Of a stretch of DNA of 38,419 nt, positions 1 through 8,793 are shown in pieces. The notes under the pieces are model-generated. The model was not told where the DNA came from, did no database searches, and saw nothing but the letters and a program-made list of their open reading frames with translations. The position numbers and the translations under genes were made by a program. The stretch spans positions 1 to 38,419 of the forward strand of contig SYHX01000065.1 of assembly GCA_005799025.1 (NCBI GenBank). Direction: 5' to 3'. The stretch is from Bacteroidota bacterium. GTDB taxonomy: Bacteria > Bacteroidota > Bacteroidia > UBA7662. Every line of letters begins with the position of its first letter. Positions within the stretch are counted from its first letter, which is position 1.

Positions 1-2
1 AT

Positions 3-3000
3 GGCTATTATTTCAACCGATGCCAGAATATCCAAGTGGTTGCCAACAAATTAACAGGTTCCGGAACAACCTACTACGGATACTATATAATTGGGTCCAT
101 GGGTATGGTCTTTCGTGAAAACGAGCTGTATGGAAATATGAATTCTTACGGTTACTACTTTAGTAATATTAGTGGTTCCGCAAGCATGCCCAACCAACTC
201 ATCAACAATGTGGTTTCCTGTAATTTCTCTGCTGTGACGCCCAGGGTTCTTTATGTGAGCACTAGTGTGACCGATGGGTTAGATTATCTTGAACTCCACC
301 ACAACAGCTTTGAGGCCAGAGTAAACAGTAGTTCAACAACGGCAAATGGCCTCGTTTATATAATAGGCGGATCAGCGACTTCAACAACGATGAGCCGTTT
401 AATCATGCAGAACAATATATTCCGCTTGGTACGGGCCGGCGGTACTTTTTCAGCAACTGGGCTCTTCTATTTTTCAGGTAACTGGCTTATTGACTCCACA
501 ATCTCAAACTACAATTTGCTCCATTTTGAAGGCCAAGGAACCTCACCTACCGTCCGTGTGTCTGCAACAAATTACACACTTGCAACCTGGAGGACAACTT
601 TTGGCGAGGATCTCAACTCCCTCGATAGCGACCCTTTGTTTAGTGGGGTTAATAATTTAACTCCTTTTGGGCTTTCACCTGTCCGTAATGCAGGCATACC
701 CAGCTTTGTGACCAACGATATTGCGGGCAACCTGCGCGATGCCAACCCCGATATGGGAGCTTATGAGATTCAATTGGGTGCCGCGGATGTTTATGTCGAA
801 GCCATCCTTAACCCACCCGCTATCGTTCAGCCCTCAACCAATTATCCGGTGACAGCGCGTATCCTCAACGCATCGTTGAACCCCTTAACTTCGGTCCGTT
901 TGCATTACCAAATGGGGTCACAACCCGAAGTCGTTCAGGTATTTACGGTAAGTTTACTTAGCGGAGATAGCGCGGTTTTGACCTTCACTCAACCCTTAAC
1001 AACAGCAACATCGGGAAGCCTTCGTTTAACCGTATGGTCAGATCTGCCCAATGGTGCAAACGATGCCAATCCCATAAATGATACCGCAAGGATTTTGTTA
1101 TGTCAACCGATAACGACAGGAACCTACACCGTTGGTCAATCGACTGGTAATGATTTTAACAATTTTGCTGACTTATTTGAAATCCTTGGATGCGGAGGAG
1201 TTTCAGGTTCCGTGGTGGTTCAACTGAATGCGGACAACAATTTGTTGAATGAACAAATTATAATTCCGTCCATTCCTGGATTAAGTGCAAGTAATCCTCT
1301 CATCCTTGATGGAATGGGCGATACTGTTTCGGCCGCCAACACCCAAGCAAGCTTGGGTGTACTTGGATTTTTGAATGCGAGGCATGTCATTGTTCGAAAT
1401 TTTGTCATCCGGGCCCAAGGAACCGCCACAGGGGTCATTTTTGCCAATGCGGACTCGTGCGGTTTGGTTCAAAATACGATTCTTGCCGACGTTACATCAA
1501 CGTCTTCCAGCATCAACGGTATTGTTACCAGCGGGTCACTTAATTCGACCACCAGTGCTTCCCTAAGCAAGGCCCTTTTGATCGATTCCAATTTAATCAA
1601 GGGCGGTTATTATGGAATCAGGCTGTACGGTGATGCAGGACTATACAGCGCTTCAAATACCGTAAGCAACAATGTCTTTGAGGATTTCTATATTTATGGA
1701 ATCTATACGTATTATCAGGATGGCGCAAAAATTCGCAACAACGACATCAGCAGGCCATCGAGGAGCACACTGACAACATTCTACGGAATTTACAACTTGT
1801 ATTTTTTGCGCGGTGAGATTTCCGGAAACCGTGTTCACAACGGCTTTGGCGCGAATACCTCCGGGTCCTCCAGCGTTTACGGGATTTTTGTATCCAACTC
1901 TCCATCCCCTGCGAATGAGCCCAACTTGATTTATAACAACTTGATTCACAACATGAATAACGGAACCGGTTCTATTTATGGCGTTTACAATATTGGTTCA
2001 TCCAACACCCATTGGTACCACAATACCTTGATTTTTGATCAAGCTTCCAGTGCATCTGGTTTGGTGTACGGCGCTTACTTCTTGGGATCGGGCAGCAATA
2101 ATCATTTCAAAAACAACATTGTTTCGATAAGTCGCGGTGGATCTGGCGCTAAATATTGCATCTATTATGTAGGAACCTCTGGAATGGTTTCCGATAACAA
2201 TGATTTGCACATGGAGTCCACTACTGGGACTGTGGGTATAGGTTATAACGGAGCGGCACAAACATCCCTTGCCGCTTGGAGAACCGCTTCAGGTGGAATC
2301 TTTGACTTGAATTCCACCGATGCTAATCCGCTTTTTGCCTCCACGACCACCCTGCCATTGGTACCCACCAACTGGCCTTTGAACAACATCGGTGAAAATC
2401 TGGGCAATATCGTACCCCTAGACTTCGCAGGGCAATCAAGATCCTTAACCCCCGATCCAGGTGCCTACGAGTTTACGGTCAACGGGTGTTTTGGACTTTT
2501 GAACCTCCGGGCAGATCAGATTCAAGCATACAGCGGACGGGTTTTGTGGGCATCAGCCGCTGCACAATGGGAATTGGAATACGGCTTAGCGGGCTTTGCC
2601 CAGGGAAGCGGGACGTTATTGACTTTAAGCCAGTCGAATGTGGTGCTTAACGGATTGTTGTCGAATACCGCATACCAGGTGTATGTCCGTGAAGTGGGAT
2701 GCAGCAGCGGACCCGGTGTTTGGACCACTGTAGGATTTACCACCAGAAGAGATTTTGACCTCTCAGCGGTTGATTTGATCGCCCCAACTAGCGGTCAATG
2801 CACCAATGCTAGCCTGCCTGTTCGGATGGTTGTAGCGAATACTGGGCTTCTGCCGATGACAGGATACACAGGTCGGGTGAGGGTCAGCGGACCAACCATC
2901 GCAACCATTACAGCTACCTCTACCAATACCCTGGCTCCTGGTCAAAAAGACACGTTATTGGTCGGTAACCTCAACCTCTTCCCTGGACGCTTGGCGTCAT

Positions 3001-4994
3001 TTGAAATAACGGTAAGCAATCCGACTGATTTCTTCCGATTCAACGATACCCTCGTCATTGACAAAGAGTTTATCGGGGTCGATGCTGGACAAGACACCAC
3101 TATAACTCCGGGGGATACGGCCACTTTGAATGCTGCCATCTTTGGATTTGCATCCAGTTCGGTATTGAATGCAAGTCCTGGGGCTAACAATGGTTCATCA
3201 GGCGTTTCTTTCAACGTGCGTGCTTTACAAACTGCTTACATTGATACGATTTACACCAATATCTACGGGATATTGGGCAATCCAGCCACAGTTGAATTGT
3301 GGTACAATCCCACCGCTATCAATGGAGCCCCTAACATATCCTCGACAGGCGGTTGGACCCAAATTCACAGTGCTTATCCTACAACTGTTGGTAATTCAGC
3401 TTTCGCCAATTCCTTAGCAAACAGCGCTATTGCTTTACCTGCAGGATTCAATATTCCTGCCGGATCAACCTACGGTTTCTTCGTAACGGTGGCATCGGGT
3501 GGTAGTACCGCTTACAAAACCCACATAGTAGGATCGGTGGACACTTTTGTCAACAATGCAATCGTCATCTCAACCGGACCCAACGTGGGTTATGGCGGAT
3601 CGGTGCCTTTGCCGACCTTTCATCCAAGGCAGTTTTGCGGTGCCATATCGGTTCGCAATCGTGCTGTCGTCCATTGGACAGAACAAGGTTCAAGTACGGT
3701 ATTGGCAACGGGTAATACGCTGCGAGTAGCTCCTGCTTTGACGACCTCCTATGTGGCAACCTTAGTGGATAGTTTGTGTCCCTCGTCGGATGCAGTGACC
3801 GTGTTCAGCGGAACAGTGAACGAAATCACCGGTTTGTTCCGTTACAACAACACCTCCCAAACCATCATGACCAACAGTGTCGTTCAGCTCAAAGACCCCC
3901 AGAATGTAATTGTCATGGCGGTCCCCACAAACTCCACCGGATCTTATTTGTTAAGTCCTGTAGCTGCAGGAAATTACACCATCACCGGGACTACCAACAA
4001 ACCATGGGGAGGTGTCAGCGCGACGGATGCCTTGGGAATTTCCAGAAGTTTTACAGGCGCAGCGCCCTTGGTAGGTTTGAGGCTTAAAGCAGCAGACGTG
4101 AACGGTTCCAATACCGTAAATTCCCTCGATGCTTTGACCACATCAAGGCGCTTTTCTGGTTCCGTTTCATCCTTTGCAGTGGGTAACTGGGCTATTGAAA
4201 ATTTACCTATATCCTTCAGCTCAGGCACCATTACTCGAAACTTTTATGGAATATGTTACGGTGATGTTAACGGATCGTATAATCCAAACACCGCCTTGCG
4301 ACAAGAACCCAAAATTCAACTCATTGCGCAAGGCTCTGTGGAGGCAGATAAGACCATGAGCTTACGCGATTGGACTTGGCGTGCTCATCAAAACACAACC
4401 TTAGGAGCCCTATCTTTGGTTCTTACCTTCCCTGAAGGAGTGCATATTAATGAGGTGCGCTCGCTAATGAACGATGGAAATTTTGATTATCATCAGAATG
4501 GTCGTGAACTCCGGATTTCATGGTACAGCCTCGAGGAAAATCATAAGAAAGCAGGAGATCCTTTGTTTGAAATGGATATTAGTCAATTACCAAGCAGCGG
4601 ACTAAATCTATCGAATCTTGTTGTTGAAGAACTGAGCGAGGCAGCATCACCGCTTGCCGAGGTTTATGATTTAACTACCGTAAGAGTCCCCGAGATAGCA
4701 GGAATATCAGAAACGGAGTGGACTATCTTCCCTAACCCAAGTTATGGTCAGGCTAAGCTTCGTATTGTCGCTCCTGAAAATGGGGTTTGTATAGTTCGCA
4801 TAGTGGATGCTCAAGGTCGCTTGATTTGCTCGGAATCCTCTTTTGACCTATCCAAGGGTGCGCAGGAGCTTTCTTTGCCTATAGAGGGGCAGGCTGATGG
4901 CCTTTATTTGGTTCACGTCGCTTATTCTCCCGAAAAGTCCACCAGCTCTGTTAGGGCATTCACCAAAAATTTCTCTTTGAATATCCGTAAATAA
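3..4994 (+). CDS. Giant modular T9SS-sorted surface protein (5' end missing)
   Basis: The frame is open to the window edge, so the start lies upstream; the first in-frame GTG at 36 falls inside a beta-helix repeat and is not a real start. Modules by nucleotide position: end of one parallel beta-helix with a terminal GAYE motif (3-775), CARDB-like domain (about 775-1110), a second beta-helix with many short NN-rich coils (about 1240-2250) ending in another DPGAYEF (near 2475), fibronectin III-like (about 2490-2755), CARDB-like (about 2750-3075), a PKD/Ig-like domain split by an inserted domain (about 3088-3800), a carboxypeptidase-regulatory-like segment (about 3810-4060), a dockerin-like Ca-binding loop DVNGSNTVNSLDAL (from about 4096), a cohesin-like domain (about 4310-4660), and a type A sorting domain with FPNPS (about 4716-4991). 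It is probably exported by T9SS and anchored at or released from the cell surface as an adhesin or matrix protein; no enzyme motif is visible. Confidence 0.9.
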   Translation, partial: GYYFNRCQNIQVVANKLTGSGTTYYGYYIIGSMGMVFRENELYGNMNSYGYYFSNISGSASMPNQLINNVVSCNFSAVTPRVLYVSTSVTDGLDYLELHHNSFEARVNSSSTTANGLVYIIGGSATSTTMSRLIMQNNIFRLVRAGGTFSATGLFYFSGNWLIDSTISNYNLLHFEGQGTSPTVRVSATNYTLATWRTTFGEDLNSLDSDPLFSGVNNLTPFGLSPVRNAGIPSFVTNDIAGNLRDANPDMGAYEIQLGAADVYVEAILNPPAIVQPSTNYPVTARILNASLNPLTSVRLHYQMGSQPEVVQVFTVSLLSGDSAVLTFTQPLTTATSGSLRLTVWSDLPNGANDANPINDTARILLCQPITTGTYTVGQSTGNDFNNFADLFEILGCGGVSGSVVVQLNADNNLLNEQIIIPSIPGLSASNPLILDGMGDTVSAANTQASLGVLGFLNARHVIVRNFVIRAQGTATGVIFANADSCGLVQNTILADVTSTSSSINGIVTSGSLNSTTSASLSKALLIDSNLIKGGYYGIRLYGDAGLYSASNTVSNNVFEDFYIYGIYTYYQDGAKIRNNDISRPSRSTLTTFYGIYNLYFLRGEISGNRVHNGFGANTSGSSSVYGIFVSNSPSPANEPNLIYNNLIHNMNNGTGSIYGVYNIGSSNTHWYHNTLIFDQASSASGLVYGAYFLGSGSNNHFKNNIVSISRGGSGAKYCIYYVGTSGMVSDNNDLHMESTTGTVGIGYNGAAQTSLAAWRTASGGIFDLNSTDANPLFASTTTLPLVPTNWPLNNIGENLGNIVPLDFAGQSRSLTPDPGAYEFTVNGCFGLLNLRADQIQAYSGRVLWASAAAQWELEYGLAGFAQGSGTLLTLSQSNVVLNGLLSNTAYQVYVREVGCSSGPGVWTTVGFTTRRDFDLSAVDLIAPTSGQCTNASLPVRMVVANTGLLPMTGYTGRVRVSGPTIATITATSTNTLAPGQKDTLLVGNLNLFPGRLASFEITVSNPTDFFRFNDTLVIDKEFIGVDAGQDTTITPGDTATLNAAIFGFASSSVLNASPGANNGSSGVSFNVRALQTAYIDTIYTNIYGILGNPATVELWYNPTAINGAPNISSTGGWTQIHSAYPTTVGNSAFANSLANSAIALPAGFNIPAGSTYGFFVTVASGGSTAYKTHIVGSVDTFVNNAIVISTGPNVGYGGSVPLPTFHPRQFCGAISVRNRAVVHWTEQGSSTVLATGNTLRVAPALTTSYVATLVDSLCPSSDAVTVFSGTVNEITGLFRYNNTSQTIMTNSVVQLKDPQNVIVMAVPTNSTGSYLLSPVAAGNYTITGTTNKPWGGVSATDALGISRSFTGAAPLVGLRLKAADVNGSNTVNSLDALTTSRRFSGSVSSFAVGNWAIENLPISFSSGTITRNFYGICYGDVNGSYNPNTALRQEPKIQLIAQGSVEADKTMSLRDWTWRAHQNTTLGALSLVLTFPEGVHINEVRSLMNDGNFDYHQNGRELRISWYSLEENHKKAGDPLFEMDISQLPSSGLNLSNLVVEELSEAASPLAEVYDLTTVRVPEIAGISETEWTIFPNPSYGQAKLRIVAPENGVCIVRIVDAQGRLICSESSFDLSKGAQELSLPIEGQADGLYLVHVAYSPEKSTSSVRAFTKNFSLNIRK

Positions 4995-5011
4995 GTCGAA
5001 CTTATTTGTCG

Positions 5012-5043
5012 AAAACCCCGGTTCTTGAAAAAGCCGGGGTTTT
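5012..5043 (+). terminator. Intrinsic terminator after the giant surface protein gene
   Basis: A perfect 10-bp inverted repeat, AAAACCCCGG (5012-5021) and CCGGGGTTTT (5034-5043), flanks a 12-base loop and starts 17 bases after the stop codon. The T run on the 3' arm fits rho-independent termination. The A-T symmetry means it could also work on the minus strand. Confidence 0.85.
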
Positions 5044-5077
5044 CTCATTTTAGGGCTGTTTATTTTTAAATTCGTTT

Positions 5078-6529
5078 ATGATACCTGCTAATATGAACTT
5101 TACATCATTGAATTCCTGTTTCCTGAGCATGGGATTGATCTTTATCCTCATTAACCCAACAACTAACGGTCAATCCTTGAACGGCCTATCCTTGGATGGA
5201 GTAGATGATTATGTGGCAGTAAGCGGATCCAGCGGGTTGATCGCGAATCTTGGTTCGTTTTCCATGGCTTGTTGGGTTTACCCCACCAATGCGACACCCT
5301 CTTTTCCAGATTTTGATGGAATTATAGGGTTTAGAAACGATGCCAACGCTGATTTTTATTTACTTCAATTAAGTGCTTCAACCTACGAGGCCAGATTTAG
5401 AAACAGTACAGGTATAATGCACACCTTAACCCAAGGGCCGGTCCTCCTGAATCAATGGCAACACCTTGCTTTGGTTTACACAGGCTCTAGCCTTCGTTTC
5501 TATCACAACGGCAACCTTACAGGAAGCATGAATGCAACGGGGAACATTACCAACACTGGTATTCCCCTCGAAATCGGACGTCTTAGTTTCAATAATAATC
5601 CATTTTATTTGAACGGGTCAATCGATGAGGCGGCTCTGTGGGGAAGAGCACTCTCGGACAACGAGGTAATGTGCCTATTCAAACAACAACTGGACAGTGC
5701 CTCTGCCGGAATACTATGCTATTACCCTATGGACCAAGGTATTCCAGGTGGTAATAATGTTTCTGTGCCATACTTGGAAGATGTCAAAAGTGGATACCAC
5801 GGATTTTTCTATGGGATGAATCTTACAGGTTCAAATTCAAACTTTGTGACGGGGAGGCAAATGATGGGGATTCTTCGAGATACCTTGTGCAGAGGTGAAT
5901 CGCTTGTTTACGGCGGCAATAATTACCAGCAGGCAGGGCAATTTCGGGTAAGATTACCACGACTAGGCCAATGCGATTCTACGGTATGCATTGTAATCAA
6001 AGTTGACACTGCCGATCGAAGAATATCCGTCAACCGGAATCAGTTGAACGCAGTTCAGTCAGGAGCACTTTCCTATCAATGGATTAACTCCGCTGGGACC
6101 ACGATTGCAGGGGCAACAAATCGAAACTACACAGCGACAAGCAACGGAACATACCGAGTTGTTATGCGTATAGGTAGCTGCGTGGACACCTCCTACCCTG
6201 CCTTGGTTAGTAGTGTTGGGCTGCCTGAGGACCTCAACACGCGTACCAATCGTGCCCTAACAATTTATCCAAATCCAGGGACAAATCAAGTTCAGCTCTT
6301 GCCTTTGGGCAAAGGAATAGCTCGGATATTGGAGGTTTATTCTATCGACGGAAAGGTCATGCACCGACAAGTCTTGAATAACGAAGTCGGTGAACCTATT
6401 CAAGTGGTAACCTCGGAATGGCCCAACGGCTTATACCAATTTCTACTAAAGCTGCAACCGTTGGAATCGTGTCTATCCAATCACCGCCATCAAGAAACCT
6501 TGTTCATCTCCACCTGGTTAAAGCAATAA
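5078..6529 (+). CDS. LamG-like surface protein with T9SS tail
   Basis: A 483-residue secreted protein. Residues 1-33 form a signal peptide (hydrophobic LSMGLIFILIN then NGQ); an alternative start is Met6 at 5093. Residues about 36-215 are a concanavalin/LamG-type jelly roll: it opens with LDGVDDYV and ends with IDEAALWGRALSDNEV, the usual signature of Bacteroidota LamG_3 domains. Then come a short CRGES...G...CDS module (about 268-310) and an Ig-like segment with YQWI (about 325-380), both common in T9SS cargo. The C-terminus starts with IYPNPG, a type A sorting domain, but the last 20 residues do not look like the usual sorting-domain end. It follows the terminator at 5012-5043, so it is probably a separate transcript. 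A carbohydrate-binding or adhesive role is inferred; no catalytic domain is seen. Confidence 0.88.
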   Translation: MIPANMNFTSLNSCFLSMGLIFILINPTTNGQSLNGLSLDGVDDYVAVSGSSGLIANLGSFSMACWVYPTNATPSFPDFDGIIGFRNDANADFYLLQLSASTYEARFRNSTGIMHTLTQGPVLLNQWQHLALVYTGSSLRFYHNGNLTGSMNATGNITNTGIPLEIGRLSFNNNPFYLNGSIDEAALWGRALSDNEVMCLFKQQLDSASAGILCYYPMDQGIPGGNNVSVPYLEDVKSGYHGFFYGMNLTGSNSNFVTGRQMMGILRDTLCRGESLVYGGNNYQQAGQFRVRLPRLGQCDSTVCIVIKVDTADRRISVNRNQLNAVQSGALSYQWINSAGTTIAGATNRNYTATSNGTYRVVMRIGSCVDTSYPALVSSVGLPEDLNTRTNRALTIYPNPGTNQVQLLPLGKGIARILEVYSIDGKVMHRQVLNNEVGEPIQVVTSEWPNGLYQFLLKLQPLESCLSNHRHQETLFISTWLKQ

Positions 6530-6568
6530 AAACCCCGTAGATTACAGCAACACGTTTTGTTTCACCCA

Positions 6569-6576
6569 TAGGTTTG
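6569..6576 (+). promoter_or_regulatory. Candidate -7 box for the DUF1003 gene
   Basis: TAGGTTTG matches the Bacteroidota housekeeping -7 element TAnnTTTG and ends 11 bases before the ATG at 6588. No TTG is found at the usual 17-23 base distance upstream, so only half of the promoter is supported. Confidence 0.45.
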
Positions 6577-6587
6577 CAACATTGAAT

Positions 6588-6965
6588 ATGAAAAATATTT
6601 TGAGTTTAGAGCCACGAATGGCCGATCGAATTGCGGCCTTTGGAGGATCGTGGGCCTTTATTTTTTTGTTTTTTGGGATTTTGATGGCATGGATCGTACT
6701 CAAGGCGTGGGGTTTAGGCAAGATAGCCTACGACCCCTACCCGTTTATATTGCTTAATTTGATACTGAGTTGCTTGGCCGCCATCCAAGTCCCCATCATT
6801 ATGATGAGTCAAAATCGTCAAGAAGAAAAAGACCGACTTAATGCCAAGAAAGATTACCTAATCAACCAAAAAGCTGAAATAGAAATTAGAGCACTACGTT
6901 ACAAAGTGGATCAAATTCAAGGACAAATTCAGGAGCTAATATCGCTTTCCAAGAAGACCCCCTGA
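6588..6965 (+). CDS. DUF1003 family membrane protein
   Basis: A 125-residue protein starting at ATG 6588; an in-frame TTG six bases upstream is less likely. The family signature is clear: LADRIAAFGGSW-like opening (here MADRIAAFGGSW), a first membrane segment (about residues 22-42), DPYPFILLNLILSCLAAIQ leading into a second membrane segment (about 52-74), then MMSQNRQEEKDR and a charged coiled-coil tail (about 75-120). DUF1003 proteins are small inner-membrane proteins of unknown function, in some cases linked to metal transport. The next gene starts 7 bases after the stop, so the two probably form an operon with a glycosyltransferase. Confidence 0.9.
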   Translation: MKNILSLEPRMADRIAAFGGSWAFIFLFFGILMAWIVLKAWGLGKIAYDPYPFILLNLILSCLAAIQVPIIMMSQNRQEEKDRLNAKKDYLINQKAEIEIRALRYKVDQIQGQIQELISLSKKTP

Positions 6966-6972
6966 TAAGTTT

Positions 6973-7704
6973 ATGAAGATATCAGGTGTCGTTATTGCGT
7001 TCAACGAAGAAGCCAAAATCGAGGCTTGCTTGCGGTCCCTTAATCTAGTTTGTGATGAAATTATTGTATTGGATTCAGGCAGTACCGACAGAACGGTGAG
7101 CATCGCATGTGCTCTGGGAGCAAAAGTCCATTTTCAAGTTTTCCAAGGCCATATTGAACAAAAAAACACTGCCATTCAATTCGCCAAAAACAACTGGGTC
7201 CTTTCCCTAGATGCAGATGAAGTCCTATCAGAGGAACTCATCTCAGCCATTCATCAAATCAGGGGGGCCTTGCCAACTAAGGCTTTTCGATTCCCAAGGC
7301 TCAACAATTACTGTGGTCAATGGATTCGGTACGGGGCATGGTACCCCGATCGAAAAATTCGACTTTGGCATCGACATTACGGAACTTGGGGGGGACGAAA
7401 TCCCCATGACCAAGTTTTGGTTCAAAAAGCCGTTGCTGTGGTGGATCTACCTTTTGATATTTTGCATTACAGCTATGATAAGCCTGAAGACCTTCGTCTG
7501 CAAAGCGATAAATTTGCAGCCATTGCACGCTCAACCTTGAACAAAGAAGGATCGAATGCATGCCGTCTTCCCCTCCCTCGTGCCTTGTTCAAATTCCTTC
7601 GGGATTATATTTTTAAACAAGGAATCTTGGATGGCAAAGCTGGGTTAGTCATCGCCTTTCACAATGCGCGTTATACCTATTTGAAATACTCAAACAAACC
7701 TTAA
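6973..7704 (+). CDS. Family 2 glycosyltransferase (LPS core/KdtX-like)
   Basis: A 243-residue GT-A fold enzyme. It begins directly with MKISGVVIAFNEE; the nucleotide-sugar binding LDSGSTDRT is at residues 33-41 and the metal-binding LDADE at 79-83. The later region with W-x-GGRNPHDQV resembles the WaaE/KdtX-like group that adds sugars to the lipopolysaccharide inner core. No membrane segment is seen; such enzymes act on the cytoplasmic face of the inner membrane. It follows the DUF1003 gene by 7 bases. The donor and acceptor sugars cannot be read from sequence. Confidence 0.9.
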   Translation: MKISGVVIAFNEEAKIEACLRSLNLVCDEIIVLDSGSTDRTVSIACALGAKVHFQVFQGHIEQKNTAIQFAKNNWVLSLDADEVLSEELISAIHQIRGALPTKAFRFPRLNNYCGQWIRYGAWYPDRKIRLWHRHYGTWGGRNPHDQVLVQKAVAVVDLPFDILHYSYDKPEDLRLQSDKFAAIARSTLNKEGSNACRLPLPRALFKFLRDYIFKQGILDGKAGLVIAFHNARYTYLKYSNKP

Positions 7705-7731
7705 CTATCTTCGAACTTTAATCCTTTACCC

Positions 7732-8256
7732 ATGATTTTTCGAAAAATTACCTTTGGGGCATTATGCGGCCTACTCATGTTCATGCTAAATGGTTGTAAT
7801 TCAGCATCCAAAACGCAAACCGTTACCATGGAAAAGATCTCCTTTGAATGGTCGGGCCCCCTTTTTGAAGGCTCGAATCCAGCTCAACAGCTTGTTAAAG
7901 TTGACCTCGCGGGTTTGTTAGGTGTTCACTATCAAGAAGGCATGAAAATCATCAAGATTCAACTTAAATCTGCTGATTTAAGTGGTGATAGTGCTTCCTC
8001 TCTAGATGGAATTAGTTCCCTTGTCCTGAGCGTTGCCAGTGATGACCCCTCTCTACCTATGAAGGAATTAGCAGTCCTCAATCCTGTAGCCGCCCCATCA
8101 GGACAAGCCGCTTTGAAACCTAGCCCTGAAGCTGAAGTGACGGATTTTTTTACTCAAAAAGAATTTTACCTGGTCATTGATGCAGGACTTTCTGCAGACA
8201 GGGATCAGGATTTACGTTTGACCGGGAAATTCCAATGGGAAATTCAATACCGGTAG
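7732..8256 (+). CDS. Uncharacterised lipoprotein
   Basis: A 174-residue protein with a lipoprotein signal: hydrophobic segment up to residue 19, then the lipobox LNGC with the acylated Cys at 22. The mature part is about 150 residues, acidic and Ser-rich, and I recognise no family. It lies 27 bases downstream of the glycosyltransferase and 68 bases before the DUF2147 gene on the same strand. An envelope location is well supported; function is unknown. A weak promoter-like TATCTTCG lies at 7706-7713 (one mismatch to TAnnTTTG). Confidence 0.8.
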   Translation: MIFRKITFGALCGLLMFMLNGCNSASKTQTVTMEKISFEWSGPLFEGSNPAQQLVKVDLAGLLGVHYQEGMKIIKIQLKSADLSGDSASSLDGISSLVLSVASDDPSLPMKELAVLNPVAAPSGQAALKPSPEAEVTDFFTQKEFYLVIDAGLSADRDQDLRLTGKFQWEIQYR

Positions 8257-8324
8257 TTTCACATTTTTTTCTTCATAACACCACCTTTTAATATTTTTTC
8301 GATTCAAACCACAAAATTAATTTC

Positions 8325-8783
8325 ATGAAAAAGCTAACCTTGTTCCTGATTGGCCTTGCAATTTCTATACAAGCTTTTGCCTTAATTCCGGGTGAAGACG
8401 GGGATCGTTTATTGGGCGTATGGGAACCCAGCAACGGCCGTGCACGGGTCAAAGTAGAGAAAATTGGATCCAAATACTACGGCAAAATCGTATGGCTCAA
8501 AGAACCCAACGATCCAGAATCCGGCGTCCCCAAGACAGACAAAAACAACCCGGATGCCAACTTACAGAATGTACCTCTCAAAGGATACCGAATGCTCAAA
8601 GACTTTGTCTATCAGGGTAATAACCAATGGACAGAAGGCACGATTTACGATCCATTGAACGGGAGCACGTACAGCTGCACCATCAAAATGACCGATCCGA
8701 ACACTTTGGATATCAGGGGTTATATCGGAGTATCTGCCTTTGGTCGAACGGATATTTGGAAACGCCTTGCGGTGAAAAAATAA
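8325..8783 (+). CDS. Secreted DUF2147 domain protein
   Basis: A 152-residue protein with a classic signal peptide (MKK start, hydrophobic core, AFA near residues 17-19). The rest is one DUF2147 domain: LLGVWEPSNGRARVKV opening, YYGKIVWL, a DPLNGSTYSC-like strand and the terminal GRTDIWKRL. The family forms small periplasmic lipocalin-like barrels of unknown ligand. It is followed after 10 bases by an outer-membrane protein gene, so co-transcription is likely. Confidence 0.9.
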   Translation: MKKLTLFLIGLAISIQAFALIPGEDGDRLLGVWEPSNGRARVKVEKIGSKYYGKIVWLKEPNDPESGVPKTDKNNPDANLQNVPLKGYRMLKDFVYQGNNQWTEGTIYDPLNGSTYSCTIKMTDPNTLDIRGYIGVSAFGRTDIWKRLAVKK

Positions 8784-8793
8784 ATTAATTTCT

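Noticed and set aside
1-54. ATG at position 1 as a gene start
   Set aside because: This frame stops after 17 codons; the real coding frame is the one from position 3, which is open to the window edge.
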